Translations under genes and position numbers: made by a program
In this document: positions 1-7,911 of the stretch, piece after piece
How the letters are laid out: each line of letters starts with the position of its first letter
Numbering within the stretch: position 1 is the first letter of the stretch
The notes under the pieces: generated by a model
Seen by the model: only the letters and a program-made list of their open reading frames with translations
Databases searched by the model: none
Told to the model about the DNA's origin: nothing
NCBI GenBank assembly: GCA_951828235.1
Contig: OX639965.1
Location: forward strand, 1,261,191-1,325,190
From: an uncultured Gammaproteobacteria bacterium
GTDB taxonomy: Bacteria; Pseudomonadota; Gammaproteobacteria; Steroidobacterales; Foliamicaceae
DNA length: 64,000 bases
Reading direction: 5' to 3'

Positions 1-954
1 TCGCACATCCAGCACATCCGCGGCGCCGAGTTTGTCCGCAACTGGGACCGCGGGCTGATACGCGCGGTGGCGGAAACCAATCTCCTGAACCCGAAGCCGG
101 ATTTCGTGATTTACGGCGGCGACCTGGCCCAGCTGGGAACCAGGCCGGAGCTGGATCACGGCGCGGAACTGCTCTCTGCGCTCAACTGCGACATCTATCC
201 CATCCTGGGCGAGCACGACTACTACCTCGATCTGGGCGAGTACTGGTCGGATCTGTTCAAGCGCCCGCACTACTACAGCTTCGACCACAAGGGCGTGCAT
301 TTCGTGCTGCTCAACTCCATCGTGACCAGCGACGAGTGGACGTACGAGCGCTGGCCCACGGCGGAGCAGCGAATGAACGAGATGGCGGGGCTGGACAATG
401 CGAACGGTTCGCCATTCATAGTCGGCGACGAACAGCGCGAATGGCTGAAGAACGATCTCGCGCAAATGGAAACGAGCACGCCGATCGTGGTGATCTCCCA
501 CTCGCCGCTGCAGAAGATCTACAAGAGCTGGAATTTCTGGACCGACGACGCCGAGCAGGTGCAGGCCATACTCGCGCCGTTCGACCAAGTCACCGTCCTC
601 TACGGTCACGTGCATCAGATCCAGTACAACCAGATCGGTAACATCGCCTTCACTTCCGCCATGGCCACCGCCTGGCCCTGGCCCTATCCCGGCAGCTACG
701 CGCACTCCGAGCAATACTTGCCGGTGCTGACCGTTCCGATGAACCGCGCCGACCCGTTGTTCGCACGCGACGCCACCGGCTGGCAGTTCGTGGACGTGCA
801 CACCGGTCGCGCCGCGGTTAACTACTACCTTTACGACAATGCGGTGCGGACGGTCGCCTGGAACGCGGAAAACGGACATCCCGAGGACCAACCATTCCAG
901 GACTCCGTCACAGGTCCCCGGCGAGGCTCCTGCTCACGGGGCCTTGCGGCATAA
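1..954 (+). CDS. calcineurin-like metallophosphoesterase (5' end outside window)
   Basis: The frame is open from base 1, so the true start lies upstream. Metallophosphoesterase motifs appear in order: [14 protein letters not shown] (a variant of the usual GNHD, with Glu in place of Asn), VVISHSPL and YGHVHQ. Together these build the di-metal phosphoesterase site. Substrate is not predictable; secreted and cytoplasmic relatives exist and the N-terminus is missing. The last 15 or so residues (Arg/Gly/Ser/Cys-rich) look like run-on into the spacer. The stop lies 23 nt before tRNA-Arg. The family call is firm; the role is unknown. Confidence 0.85.
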   Translation, partial: SHIQHIRGAEFVRNWDRGLIRAVAETNLLNPKPDFVIYGGDLAQLGTRPELDHGAELLSALNCDIYPILGEHDYYLDLGEYWSDLFKRPHYYSFDHKGVHFVLLNSIVTSDEWTYERWPTAEQRMNEMAGLDNANGSPFIVGDEQREWLKNDLAQMETSTPIVVISHSPLQKIYKSWNFWTDDAEQVQAILAPFDQVTVLYGHVHQIQYNQIGNIAFTSAMATAWPWPYPGSYAHSEQYLPVLTVPMNRADPLFARDATGWQFVDVHTGRAAVNYYLYDNAVRTVAWNAENGHPEDQPFQDSVTGPRRGSCSRGLAA

Positions 955-977
955 TCCTTCAGACACTTTCCAACGGC

Positions 978-1054
978 GCGCTCGTAGCTCAGCTGGATAG
1001 AGCGTCGGTCTCCGGAACCGAAGGTCAGGGGTTCGAATCCCTTCGGGCGCGCCA
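978..1054 (+). tRNA. tRNA-Arg (anticodon CCG)
   Basis: A 77-nt cloverleaf can be folded by eye. Acceptor GCGCTCG (978-984) pairs with CGGGCGC (1044-1050) with one G-U pair. The D stem is GCTC/GAGC. The anticodon stem is TCGGT/ACCGA around loop CTCCGGA, with anticodon CCG at 1012-1014 reading CGG. The T arm contains TTCGAAT. The discriminator is G1051 and CCA (1052-1054) is encoded. It sits between a chromosomal phosphoesterase and a chimeric DUF3800 gene, a typical position for insertions next to a tRNA 3' end. Confidence 0.97.
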
Positions 1055-1176
1055 ATTCCAACTATTGACGACTGTGCATAAGCGCGGTATGTTTCGCATC
1101 ACGGTCGAGAGGGCTGTGGAGTTCACGGTCCGCTGGGGACAGGTTCCCCACTCGGCTGTTCTTATTCAGGGATTGA

Positions 1177-2976
1177 ATGTACCTTCTCTATATAGACGGT
1201 TCGGGTTCGGTCAAGAACCCGAAAGAGCGCCATTTCATTCTCGGAGGCGTCTCGGTTTTTGAGCGCCAGGTCTTTCACCTGATTAGAGAGTTCGATCGAT
1301 TCGTAGATTCGCTCGGTCTCGGCGCACCGGAAGATATTGAACTCCATGCCAGCGTGATCGCGGCGGGACGAGAGAAACCCTGGAAGGGAGTGCCACGCAA
1401 GAGGCGCCTCGAAATCATCGAAGCCGCCCTGGAAATAGTTCGAGCAAGTCATCGAAGTAACGACTTATTCGCCGTTGCGGTTGACAAGGGGCACCGTGCG
1501 CCTCATGACCCAGTCGAATACGCCTTTGAAGAGATATGCAATCGGTTTAACCTCAGGTTGACCCGTCTCTTTAATCGCGCCGGAAGAAGGTTGGACGAAG
1601 CTCAACGCGGGCTCGTCGTAATGGATAAATCCGACAATTATGAGAGCGCGCTGCAAAGCCTTGCTCGAACCTTTCGAGCACAGGGCACTCGTTGGGGCGA
1701 CCTGCACAACATGTCGGAAGTCCCGATGTTCGTTGATTCAAGGGCGTCACGAATTGTGCAGAATCGCTCGCGCACGCATCTTTCAGTTGCCCTTGGCCTG
1801 CTGTGGGCCTTGATCGCTTCTCAGGCAATGGGCCAATTACGAATAGACCTGTCCGTGCAGAACCGGAAACAGGGATCTGCTGCGCTTCTACAAGCAAGGG
1901 AGGGCGTTTACGGTATCCGAAACAGTATTGCGACGGAGAAAATTCGGGCGGTTCATTGCTCGGAAGGCGGCGATTTGTCCACCGTCCAAGGCAAGTTCGT
2001 TGTGCACAACGGTTGCGGTGATCTGACCTGGGAATTCGGTCTGGCGCCCTATCCGGTTCAGGGCGTGGTTGCGTCCAGTCAGTCCAGTTTGTTTTCCGAA
2101 ACTCTGTCTTGGTGGATTCTCAGCGAGCGTGATGCCATGCTGAATTCATCCGGAATAGGAGCGGCATCGAACATTGCGTTTTTCCTTGATGACAGGCCGC
2201 TGGACATTCAAGCGGGCCCGCGGCGCCTGCCTGCATTGAACCAGCCGCCAGGTTTCTGGCTGTTGGGCGACCCTGTCCATGTCGACCGGGGCAATGTCCG
2301 TCATTTCTTTGACCGCGGGACCATTCCGCGGCATCTCGCCGATCTGCTGGACGGCCATTCGGCGGGAATTGGATATCTCCTGGAGATGCTGCCGCGCACC
2401 GTTCTTCCACCGGTTTTCTGGATGGGCCTTGCGGAATGGCAGTTGAGCGTCGGTGGCGCCGCGGGGACAGGGCTGGTGCTCGCAAATTACCCACTGCGCG
2501 CTCAGGACTTCAACAAAGCAGCGCACGCCATTACCCTCTATACCGTGCTGCATGAGCACGCTCATCACCTCTTCGATGCGATCGACGCGCTGTGGATCGG
2601 CGAGAGCCTCGCAAGCTATCTCGCAATCAAGGCGATGAAGGAAACCGCTCAGGAACTCTATCCGGTAGTTGAGGAGGCGTTTATCGTGCCCGGGCGTACC
2701 CTTGAAACGGCACTGCCGGTGCTCGGCGAACGAGCGGCCGCGGGTGACGGACAGGCATACATGCGGGTTTACACGGGGGCCGCCTTCTGGATGGCGATTG
2801 ATGACGCGATGGTCACGCAGGGTGGGCAGAACCGTCTGCTGCAGGTCTTGCCGGAGATACTTACGCGAGGTTTTGCTCTTGGCGGAGCGCCACGGCCCCA
2901 TGAGATCGGGCAAGTGACCGACCTTGCGCCGGAATCGCTGAATCCGATCCTCAATCGCTATCTCGGAACCGACTGA
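1177..2976 (+). CDS. DUF3800 domain fused in frame to a secreted HExxH metallopeptidase-like protein
   Basis: Residues 1-193 match DUF3800 (an RNase H-like fold family often found in mobile DNA): YIDGSGS near the N-terminus, VVMDKSDNYE, and FVDSRASRIVQ. That family normally continues after this point with a Q-x-ADLIAYA-type helix, which is absent here. Instead an Arg-containing n-region and hydrophobic segment typical of a signal peptide follow (residues 194-219, ending near ASQAMGQ). Then comes a domain with HEHAHH at 459-464 and a downstream Glu at 476 in IGESLASY, a gluzincin-like zinc site. An in-frame GTG at 1756 would start the second protein exactly at its signal peptide and give 406 aa. 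The gene is best read as a truncated DUF3800 joined to an intact secreted peptidase. Peptidase family not assigned; spacing from HExxH to Glu is only 12 residues. Confidence 0.7.
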   Translation: MYLLYIDGSGSVKNPKERHFILGGVSVFERQVFHLIREFDRFVDSLGLGAPEDIELHASVIAAGREKPWKGVPRKRRLEIIEAALEIVRASHRSNDLFAVAVDKGHRAPHDPVEYAFEEICNRFNLRLTRLFNRAGRRLDEAQRGLVVMDKSDNYESALQSLARTFRAQGTRWGDLHNMSEVPMFVDSRASRIVQNRSRTHLSVALGLLWALIASQAMGQLRIDLSVQNRKQGSAALLQAREGVYGIRNSIATEKIRAVHCSEGGDLSTVQGKFVVHNGCGDLTWEFGLAPYPVQGVVASSQSSLFSETLSWWILSERDAMLNSSGIGAASNIAFFLDDRPLDIQAGPRRLPALNQPPGFWLLGDPVHVDRGNVRHFFDRGTIPRHLADLLDGHSAGIGYLLEMLPRTVLPPVFWMGLAEWQLSVGGAAGTGLVLANYPLRAQDFNKAAHAITLYTVLHEHAHHLFDAIDALWIGESLASYLAIKAMKETAQELYPVVEEAFIVPGRTLETALPVLGERAAAGDGQAYMRVYTGAAFWMAIDDAMVTQGGQNRLLQVLPEILTRGFALGGAPRPHEIGQVTDLAPESLNPILNRYLGTD

Positions 2977-3019
2977 ATGAGAGCGTTCTGTCTCTTGCCT
3001 GGACTGGTGCGACGCGTTG

Positions 3020-3637
3020 ATGCATAAGCGATCGGGATACAGCGGCCATCGCGGCCTGCGCGCTGTCATTCTCGCCGCGGGTGCGTCACGCCGATTTGGC
3101 TCGCCGAAGCAACTGGCGAGCCACCACGGCGAGACCCTGGTGGCGCGAAGCGTACGTTTGGCGCACGAGGCTTGCGCCGGACCGATTTGGGTGGTGCTGG
3201 GCTACCGCGCCCAAGCCATGCGCCGCGCATTGCAGCAAGGCCGGGTGCCGTCGGGCGAAACGACGACGGTTAGGAATCCGCGCTGGCGCGACGGAATGGG
3301 CCGGTCCCTCGCCCGTGGGGTGCGCGCGTTGGATCGAAGCGCCCGCGCGGTGCTCGTGTGCCTTGCCGATCAGCCGTTGGTGGAAGCCGGGGACCTGGCG
3401 GCGCTTGTTTGCACCTGGCGCGACAATCCGCGGTCCGTGGTGGCCTCCCGTTACGCGGGGAAACTCGGGGTTCCCGCCATCTTCCCCCGCTCGCACTTCG
3501 GCGCGCTGAAATCACTGGCCGGCGACCGGGGCGCGCAAGCGCTTCTGGCGTCCTCGAAAAACGTGCTCGGCATACCGATACCCCTTGCCGCGGTGGACGT
3601 AGATGAGCCGAAAGACCTGTCACATCTTTCCTGCTGA
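3020..3637 (+). CDS. MocA-like molybdenum cofactor nucleotidyltransferase
   Basis: 205-aa MobA-like NTP transferase. It carries the nucleotide-binding signature ILAAGASRRFGSPKQL near the N-terminus, a metal-binding LADQPLV motif mid-protein, and the PRWRDGMGRSL segment typical of MocA-type cytidylyltransferases. Family members attach a nucleotide to molybdopterin cofactor to make the dinucleotide form. ATG at 3020 is preferred over the adjacent TTG at 3017. moaD/moaE lie 6 kb away and a molybdoenzyme (SoxC) 20 kb away. SoxC-type enzymes use the mononucleotide-free cofactor, so the client of this protein is probably another molybdoenzyme. Some relatives act on other nucleotides or sugars, so substrate is inferred. 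Confidence 0.75.
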   Translation: MHKRSGYSGHRGLRAVILAAGASRRFGSPKQLASHHGETLVARSVRLAHEACAGPIWVVLGYRAQAMRRALQQGRVPSGETTTVRNPRWRDGMGRSLARGVRALDRSARAVLVCLADQPLVEAGDLAALVCTWRDNPRSVVASRYAGKLGVPAIFPRSHFGALKSLAGDRGAQALLASSKNVLGIPIPLAAVDVDEPKDLSHLSC

Positions 3638-3732
3638 GACGTCCTTCGGCACCCGGCGCCTCGTGTAAAGTTGCCACGCGAGTGGCAACAACACCCTAAA
3701 CTATGAGCATTTTTCGAGGGAGCAGCCTGATC

Positions 3733-5040
3733 ATGCGAATTCTTGCCTGCGGCGCCATTGTGCTGGCTTTGTGCGCCCCTGCAGCCAGCGCCGAAATCAA
3801 CGTCAGCGAAGCCGAAAAGGACTACATGGAAGCCTTGTATCTGCACTTCCACCGCAATCCCGAATTGTCGCTGTACGAGTTCGAGACCGCGTCCCGCATG
3901 GCCGAGGAATTCACCGCCGCGGGTTACGAGGTCACGGCGGAAGTAGGCGGCACCGGCGTGGTCGGCGTGTTGCGAAACGGCGAGGGCCCCACGGTGATGA
4001 TCCGCGGCGACATGGACGCCTTGCCGGTCAAGGAGCTGACGCGCGTGCCCTATGCCAGCACGGCCATGACCGTCGACGAGCTGGGCCGCACGGTTCCGGT
4101 CATGCATGCATGCGGGCACGACATTCACATCACCAACCTGATCGGCGTGGCCCGCAAGCTGTCGTCGCAGCGCGACGACTGGAGCGGCACGGTGGTGCTG
4201 GTGGCCCAGCCGGCCGAAGAGCGCGGCCTGGGCGCTCGCGCCATGATCGAGGACGGATTGTTCACGCGCTTCCCGCGTCCCGATTACAACCTCGGCCTGC
4301 ACGTGACGGCCAACCTTCCGGCGGGGCAGGCCGGCTACAAGCCGGAATTCGCGATGGCCAACGTGGATTCCGTGGACATCATCGTGCACGGCACCGGCGG
4401 GCACGGCGCCGCTCCCCACCTGACCCGCGACCCCATAGTGCTCTCCGCCTACATCGTCACCGCGCTGCAGACGCTGGTGGCGCGCAACCTCAACCCCATC
4501 GACCAGGGTGTTGTAACCGTCGGGTCCATACACGGCGGCACCAAGCACAACATCATCTCCGACCGCGTCGACCTGCAGCTGACCGTGCGTTCGTATTCCG
4601 ACGCGAATCGGGCGCTGCTGCTCGACGGCATCGCCCGGATCGCCAGGGCGCAGGGCAGGGCCATGGGCCTGCCGGACGACCGGCTGCCCGAAGTGATTGT
4701 CAAGAATGAATTCACGCCCGCGCTGTACAACGATCCCGAGCTGTCAAACCGCCTGGCCGATGTGCTGCGCGCCGAGCTGGGGGCGGAGAATGTGGAGCAA
4801 AGCAAGCCGGTCATGGGCGGCGAGGACTTCGCCAGGTTCGGCCGCACGGACGAGCGTATTCCGGGCTTCTATTTCTGGCTGGGCGCCGCCGATCCGGATG
4901 CCCACGCCAAGGCGGAGTCCGAAGGCCGCAAGCTGCCCGCCACGCACTCGCCGTTCTTTCTCCCTGCCTACGAGCGGACCCTGGAGACCGGAGTTCGCAC
5001 GATGACCGCCGCCGCACTGGAACTGCTCGCCAAACCGTAG
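3733..5040 (+). CDS. secreted M20D family amidohydrolase
   Basis: About 435 aa. The N-terminus MRILACGAIVLALCAP followed by AASA is a clear signal peptide, so the ATG at 3733, preceded by GAGGGAG about 10 nt upstream, is preferred to the ATG at 3703. Metal-site motifs of the M20 peptidase/hippurate hydrolase family are present: IRGDMDALP, HACGHDIH, QPAEERGLGARAM and VMGGEDFARF, with a dimerisation domain between. Family members hydrolyse N-acyl amino acids or small amide conjugates. The export signal implies periplasmic action, unlike most hippurate hydrolases. A second secreted M20 protein lies at 25096-26538. Substrate unknown. Confidence 0.85.
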   Translation: MRILACGAIVLALCAPAASAEINVSEAEKDYMEALYLHFHRNPELSLYEFETASRMAEEFTAAGYEVTAEVGGTGVVGVLRNGEGPTVMIRGDMDALPVKELTRVPYASTAMTVDELGRTVPVMHACGHDIHITNLIGVARKLSSQRDDWSGTVVLVAQPAEERGLGARAMIEDGLFTRFPRPDYNLGLHVTANLPAGQAGYKPEFAMANVDSVDIIVHGTGGHGAAPHLTRDPIVLSAYIVTALQTLVARNLNPIDQGVVTVGSIHGGTKHNIISDRVDLQLTVRSYSDANRALLLDGIARIARAQGRAMGLPDDRLPEVIVKNEFTPALYNDPELSNRLADVLRAELGAENVEQSKPVMGGEDFARFGRTDERIPGFYFWLGAADPDAHAKAESEGRKLPATHSPFFLPAYERTLETGVRTMTAAALELLAKP

Positions 5041-5063
5041 GAGCCCCGCCCGAGGATCAGCGC

Positions 5064-5876
5064 ATGACAAAAGCCGAAGTCAAGACGATCATGGATTTTC
5101 TCAGCGAAAATCCGCAGGTGGACGTGTCCGCGGCGTGGGAGCGCTGCTGGGGGATTCAGACGGGGATCGTCGACCGGGTGCGCGCGCGTTTTCCGGTGGA
5201 ACTGCATCCGAGTTGCGAAGGGCGCGAGTACTACACTTCGCCGGACGGCGCCATGGAAGGATCGTTTCAGGCGTACACCGGCCCGGAGGTACCGTGGCTG
5301 GTTCATTCCTGGATCGGCAACCGCCAGGCCAGCATCCTGGACATAAACGCCACGGTGTTCCTGGGCGAGCAGAACCGCGTGCCGCACCTGGCGGTGATCT
5401 TCGGGACGATTCCGCGACTGTTTTTCTACGCGGAATACACGCCGCGCGTGGACCTCAGGGTCAATCCGGAGTACCTGGAACGCTACTATGAGCCGGCCAA
5501 CGCCGCCTACCTCGAGTTCCAGGGCAATCCTGCGTTTACCCAGTATGTGAGCCACGGCGCCTACTTGAGGGCGCTGATGTCTCCGGTATGCATAAGCCAC
5601 ACGGCGGAGCTGACGGACGCCAACATCGACGTGTGCGAAAAATACCTGGAAGGCTTTCTCGACCGCTGGTTCGGCTGGCTGGACGAGGCCGGGCCTGTTC
5701 CGGAGGAGGAACGCGCGGCCCAGCGCGATTTCGACTTCAAGGTGCGCGAACTGGGTTACCGGCTCGATCCGATGAACGTGCTGCCCCAGCGTGTATTCGG
5801 CGAGGAGGAGTTCCAGCGCATGCTTGAATTGCGTATCGGCACCGAGCAGATTCGCGAAGCATTGGCTCGCTCTTGA
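5064..5876 (+). CDS. red chlorophyll catabolite reductase-like protein (bilin reductase superfamily, tentative)
   Basis: 270 aa, no signal peptide. From memory of plant RCCR, the central part aligns closely: DLRVNPEYLERYYEP corresponds to a plant DLVLHPDYLQTFYED segment, and YVSHGAYLRALMSPVCI to YVSPSLYIRSLLSPTAI. The C-terminal RVFGEEEFQRML matches RLFGQEVANRVL. RCCR is a ferredoxin-dependent enzyme that reduces a linear tetrapyrrole made from chlorophyll. The stop codon overlaps the start of ferrochelatase (TTGA), so the pair is translationally coupled and a tetrapyrrole role is reasonable. A bacterium of this type need not contain chlorophyll; the substrate could be a heme-derived or dietary bilin. 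The homology is judged by eye, not by search. Confidence 0.6.
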   Translation: MTKAEVKTIMDFLSENPQVDVSAAWERCWGIQTGIVDRVRARFPVELHPSCEGREYYTSPDGAMEGSFQAYTGPEVPWLVHSWIGNRQASILDINATVFLGEQNRVPHLAVIFGTIPRLFFYAEYTPRVDLRVNPEYLERYYEPANAAYLEFQGNPAFTQYVSHGAYLRALMSPVCISHTAELTDANIDVCEKYLEGFLDRWFGWLDEAGPVPEEERAAQRDFDFKVRELGYRLDPMNVLPQRVFGEEEFQRMLELRIGTEQIREALARS

Positions 5877-6982
5877 GCGCCGGCATTCTGACGAAACTCA
5901 AGAAAGAGGACGCCGCCCTGGTCGATACGACATCCGCAAACCCACGCAAGCTTGCCGTGGTGATATTCAACCTGGGCGGACCGGACACGCCCCAGGCCAT
6001 CCGCCCGTTCCTGCTCAACCTGTTCAGCGATCCGGCCATCCTGCGCATACCCAATCCCTTTCGCTGGGTTGCGGCCCGGCTGATCGCCGGCCGCCGCGCC
6101 GCCACCACCGAAGAAATTTACCAAAAGGTGGGTGGCGGATCCTCTATCCTGCCGGCAACGGTAGAGCAGGCCGAGGCGCTCAAGAAGGAAATCGCCGACA
6201 CCGCCGAGCAGGTGGAAGTCTTCGTGTTCATGCGCTACTGGCACCCATTGGTCAGCGAGACCGTGAGCAGGATCAAGGAATTCGGACCGGATCGCATCGT
6301 CCTGCTGCCGCTGTATCCGCAGTTTTCGACCACGACCACGGGCACTTCGATCAAGGCCTTCAGGGAAGCGGCCCGCAAGCAGCGACTGACCGCGCCGCAG
6401 GACGTCGTCTGCTGCTACCCGGCTCACCACGGCTTTCTGGACGCGACCGCCGCCAACATCAGGAAGTCGCTGGACGAGGCGTCCCGGCACGGCGCCCCTC
6501 GCCTGTTGCTTTCCGCGCACGCCTTGCCGCAGCGCACCATTGACGCCGGCGACCCCTACCAGTGGCAGGTGGAAATGACGTCCGCGGCCATAGTGGAGGC
6601 GCTTGACCACAGCGGGTTGGACTGGGTGACCTGTTATCAGAGCCGGGTCGGCCCGGTGCAGTGGATAGGTCCCTCAACCGAAGACGAAGTGCGGCGCGCC
6701 GGCGCGGCCGGGCGTCCTGTGGTCGTCGTACCCATCGCGTTCGTTTCCGAGCACGTGGAGACGCTGGTCGAAATTGATATGGATTTCCGCGAGGTGGCCG
6801 CCGGCACCGGTGTCCCGTTCTTCACGCGCTGTCCCACGGTGGCGGTTGATTGCGACTTTATTCAAGGGCTGGGAGACCTGGTTCGAGGCGCTCTCGGCAG
6901 CCAGGGTGTAGCGTCGGACATCGGGCCGCGCCGCTGCCCCGTGCAGTTCGGCACCTGTCCGAACACGACGCCTGCGCATTAG
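5873..6982 (+). CDS. hemH: ferrochelatase
   Basis: 369 aa. It inserts Fe(II) into protoporphyrin IX, the last step of heme synthesis. Signature segments: FNLGGPDTPQAIRPFLLNLF near the N-terminus, the catalytic His in SAHALP (residues in this loop differ from the common SFHGLP), CYQSRVGPVQWIGPST, and the conserved Glu in FVSEHVETLVEIDMDF. The start is a TTG at 5873 overlapping the previous stop by 4 nt; no ATG is available before the conserved N-terminus. The C-terminal 40 residues extend past the usual end and carry two Cys (RRCPVQFGTCPN), too few for a standard 2Fe-2S site. Confidence 0.95.
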   Translation: MSAGILTKLKKEDAALVDTTSANPRKLAVVIFNLGGPDTPQAIRPFLLNLFSDPAILRIPNPFRWVAARLIAGRRAATTEEIYQKVGGGSSILPATVEQAEALKKEIADTAEQVEVFVFMRYWHPLVSETVSRIKEFGPDRIVLLPLYPQFSTTTTGTSIKAFREAARKQRLTAPQDVVCCYPAHHGFLDATAANIRKSLDEASRHGAPRLLLSAHALPQRTIDAGDPYQWQVEMTSAAIVEALDHSGLDWVTCYQSRVGPVQWIGPSTEDEVRRAGAAGRPVVVVPIAFVSEHVETLVEIDMDFREVAAGTGVPFFTRCPTVAVDCDFIQGLGDLVRGALGSQGVASDIGPRRCPVQFGTCPNTTPAH

Positions 6983-6991
6983 TCCTGGAAA

Positions 6992-7008
6992 GAGGGCGAG
7001 ACGCCCTC
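6992..7008. terminator. hairpin GAGGGCG-AGA-CGCCCTC between convergent genes
   Basis: Perfect 7-bp stem with a 3-nt loop, placed between the 3' ends of hemH (+) and the MBL gene (-), where a bidirectional terminator would be expected. There is no clear T-run. An identical 17-nt copy occurs at 47763-47779 inside the atp operon, so it is also a small dispersed repeat. Confidence 0.55.
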
Positions 7009-7014
7009 GGGGAG

Positions 7015-7896
7015 CTAGGGAGCGAAGATAAACCTGAATCCGGAGGCGGTGGACTCGACCCGGCCGTAGTGCGGATGCCCGAAGTGCGCGGGGAACAGCA
7101 GGGTTGATCTGTCGGCGATGCGCTCCAGGGTCTGCCGGCGCGTCTCCGCCGCCTCTTCGCCCTTGTTGCAGAACACCGTCGTGTACTGCGGCCCATAGAC
7201 CTGCATTACGGCGTGAATGAGGTCGCCCGAGAACAGTCCCTGCGCTCCTTCCTTGCCAAGTTCCAGCACCGTGTGGCCGGGCGTGTGCCCGGCGGCCAGC
7301 CGCAAGCGAACCCCGTCTTCGATTTCGTATCCATCGTCGACGCCCTCCAGCAGCCCGGCTTCGATGAGGGGCTGCACATTTGCGTCGAACACGCCGCTGT
7401 TCGGGCCCACGTCGTAATCGTCGTCCTGGACACTGGACCAGTGCTCCAGCTCCTTGCGGTGGCAGAGGTAGCGCGCGTTCGGAAAGGTAGGCTGCCAGCG
7501 GCCGTCAATCATCGAGGTGTTCCACCCGCAGTGGTCGAAATGCAGGTGCGTGCAGAACACGTAGTCGATGTCTTCCGGCGCGGCGCCTGCGCCGCGGAGC
7601 CGGGTCAGGTAGGCCGTGTCGAGCTGGCTGAACGCGGCCAGTTCCTTGCGCTCGTAGATCTTGTGGTTGCCGATGCAGGTGTCGATCAGGATCCAGTGAT
7701 GCCGGGTGCGGATCAGCCAGCTATGGAAGCTGAGCACGATGCGGCCGGTTTCCGCCTGAAGCTGGTGCGACGTGAGTACGTCGCGGTGCTCTTCAAGCAG
7801 TTCCCCGGGCATGTCCGGAATCAGGTCGGCGTAGCCCGCGTACGGGAGCATCAGCTCCTCGATACGGTGAATCTCGTAGGGGCCCAGTTTGATCAC
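7015..7896 (-). CDS. MBL-fold metallo-hydrolase (lactonase-like)
   Basis: 293 aa, no signal peptide. It has the metallo-beta-lactamase metal ligands: THLHFDHCGW (HxHxDH), AAGHTPGHT, a bridging Asp in FSGDLIHA, and a late His in FPAHFGHPH. The layout resembles N-acyl homoserine lactonase-type and related hydrolases of about 280 aa, but these motifs do not fix the substrate. Fifteen nt separate it from the nitrilase-like gene upstream on the same strand, so both are likely co-transcribed, perhaps for successive hydrolysis of an amide or lactone. Confidence 0.8.
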   Translation of the reverse strand: MIKLGPYEIHRIEELMLPYAGYADLIPDMPGELLEEHRDVLTSHQLQAETGRIVLSFHSWLIRTRHHWILIDTCIGNHKIYERKELAAFSQLDTAYLTRLRGAGAAPEDIDYVFCTHLHFDHCGWNTSMIDGRWQPTFPNARYLCHRKELEHWSSVQDDDYDVGPNSGVFDANVQPLIEAGLLEGVDDGYEIEDGVRLRLAAGHTPGHTVLELGKEGAQGLFSGDLIHAVMQVYGPQYTTVFCNKGEEAAETRRQTLERIADRSTLLFPAHFGHPHYGRVESTASGFRFIFAP

Positions 7897-7911
7897 GGTG
7901 CAGCCTTGAGG

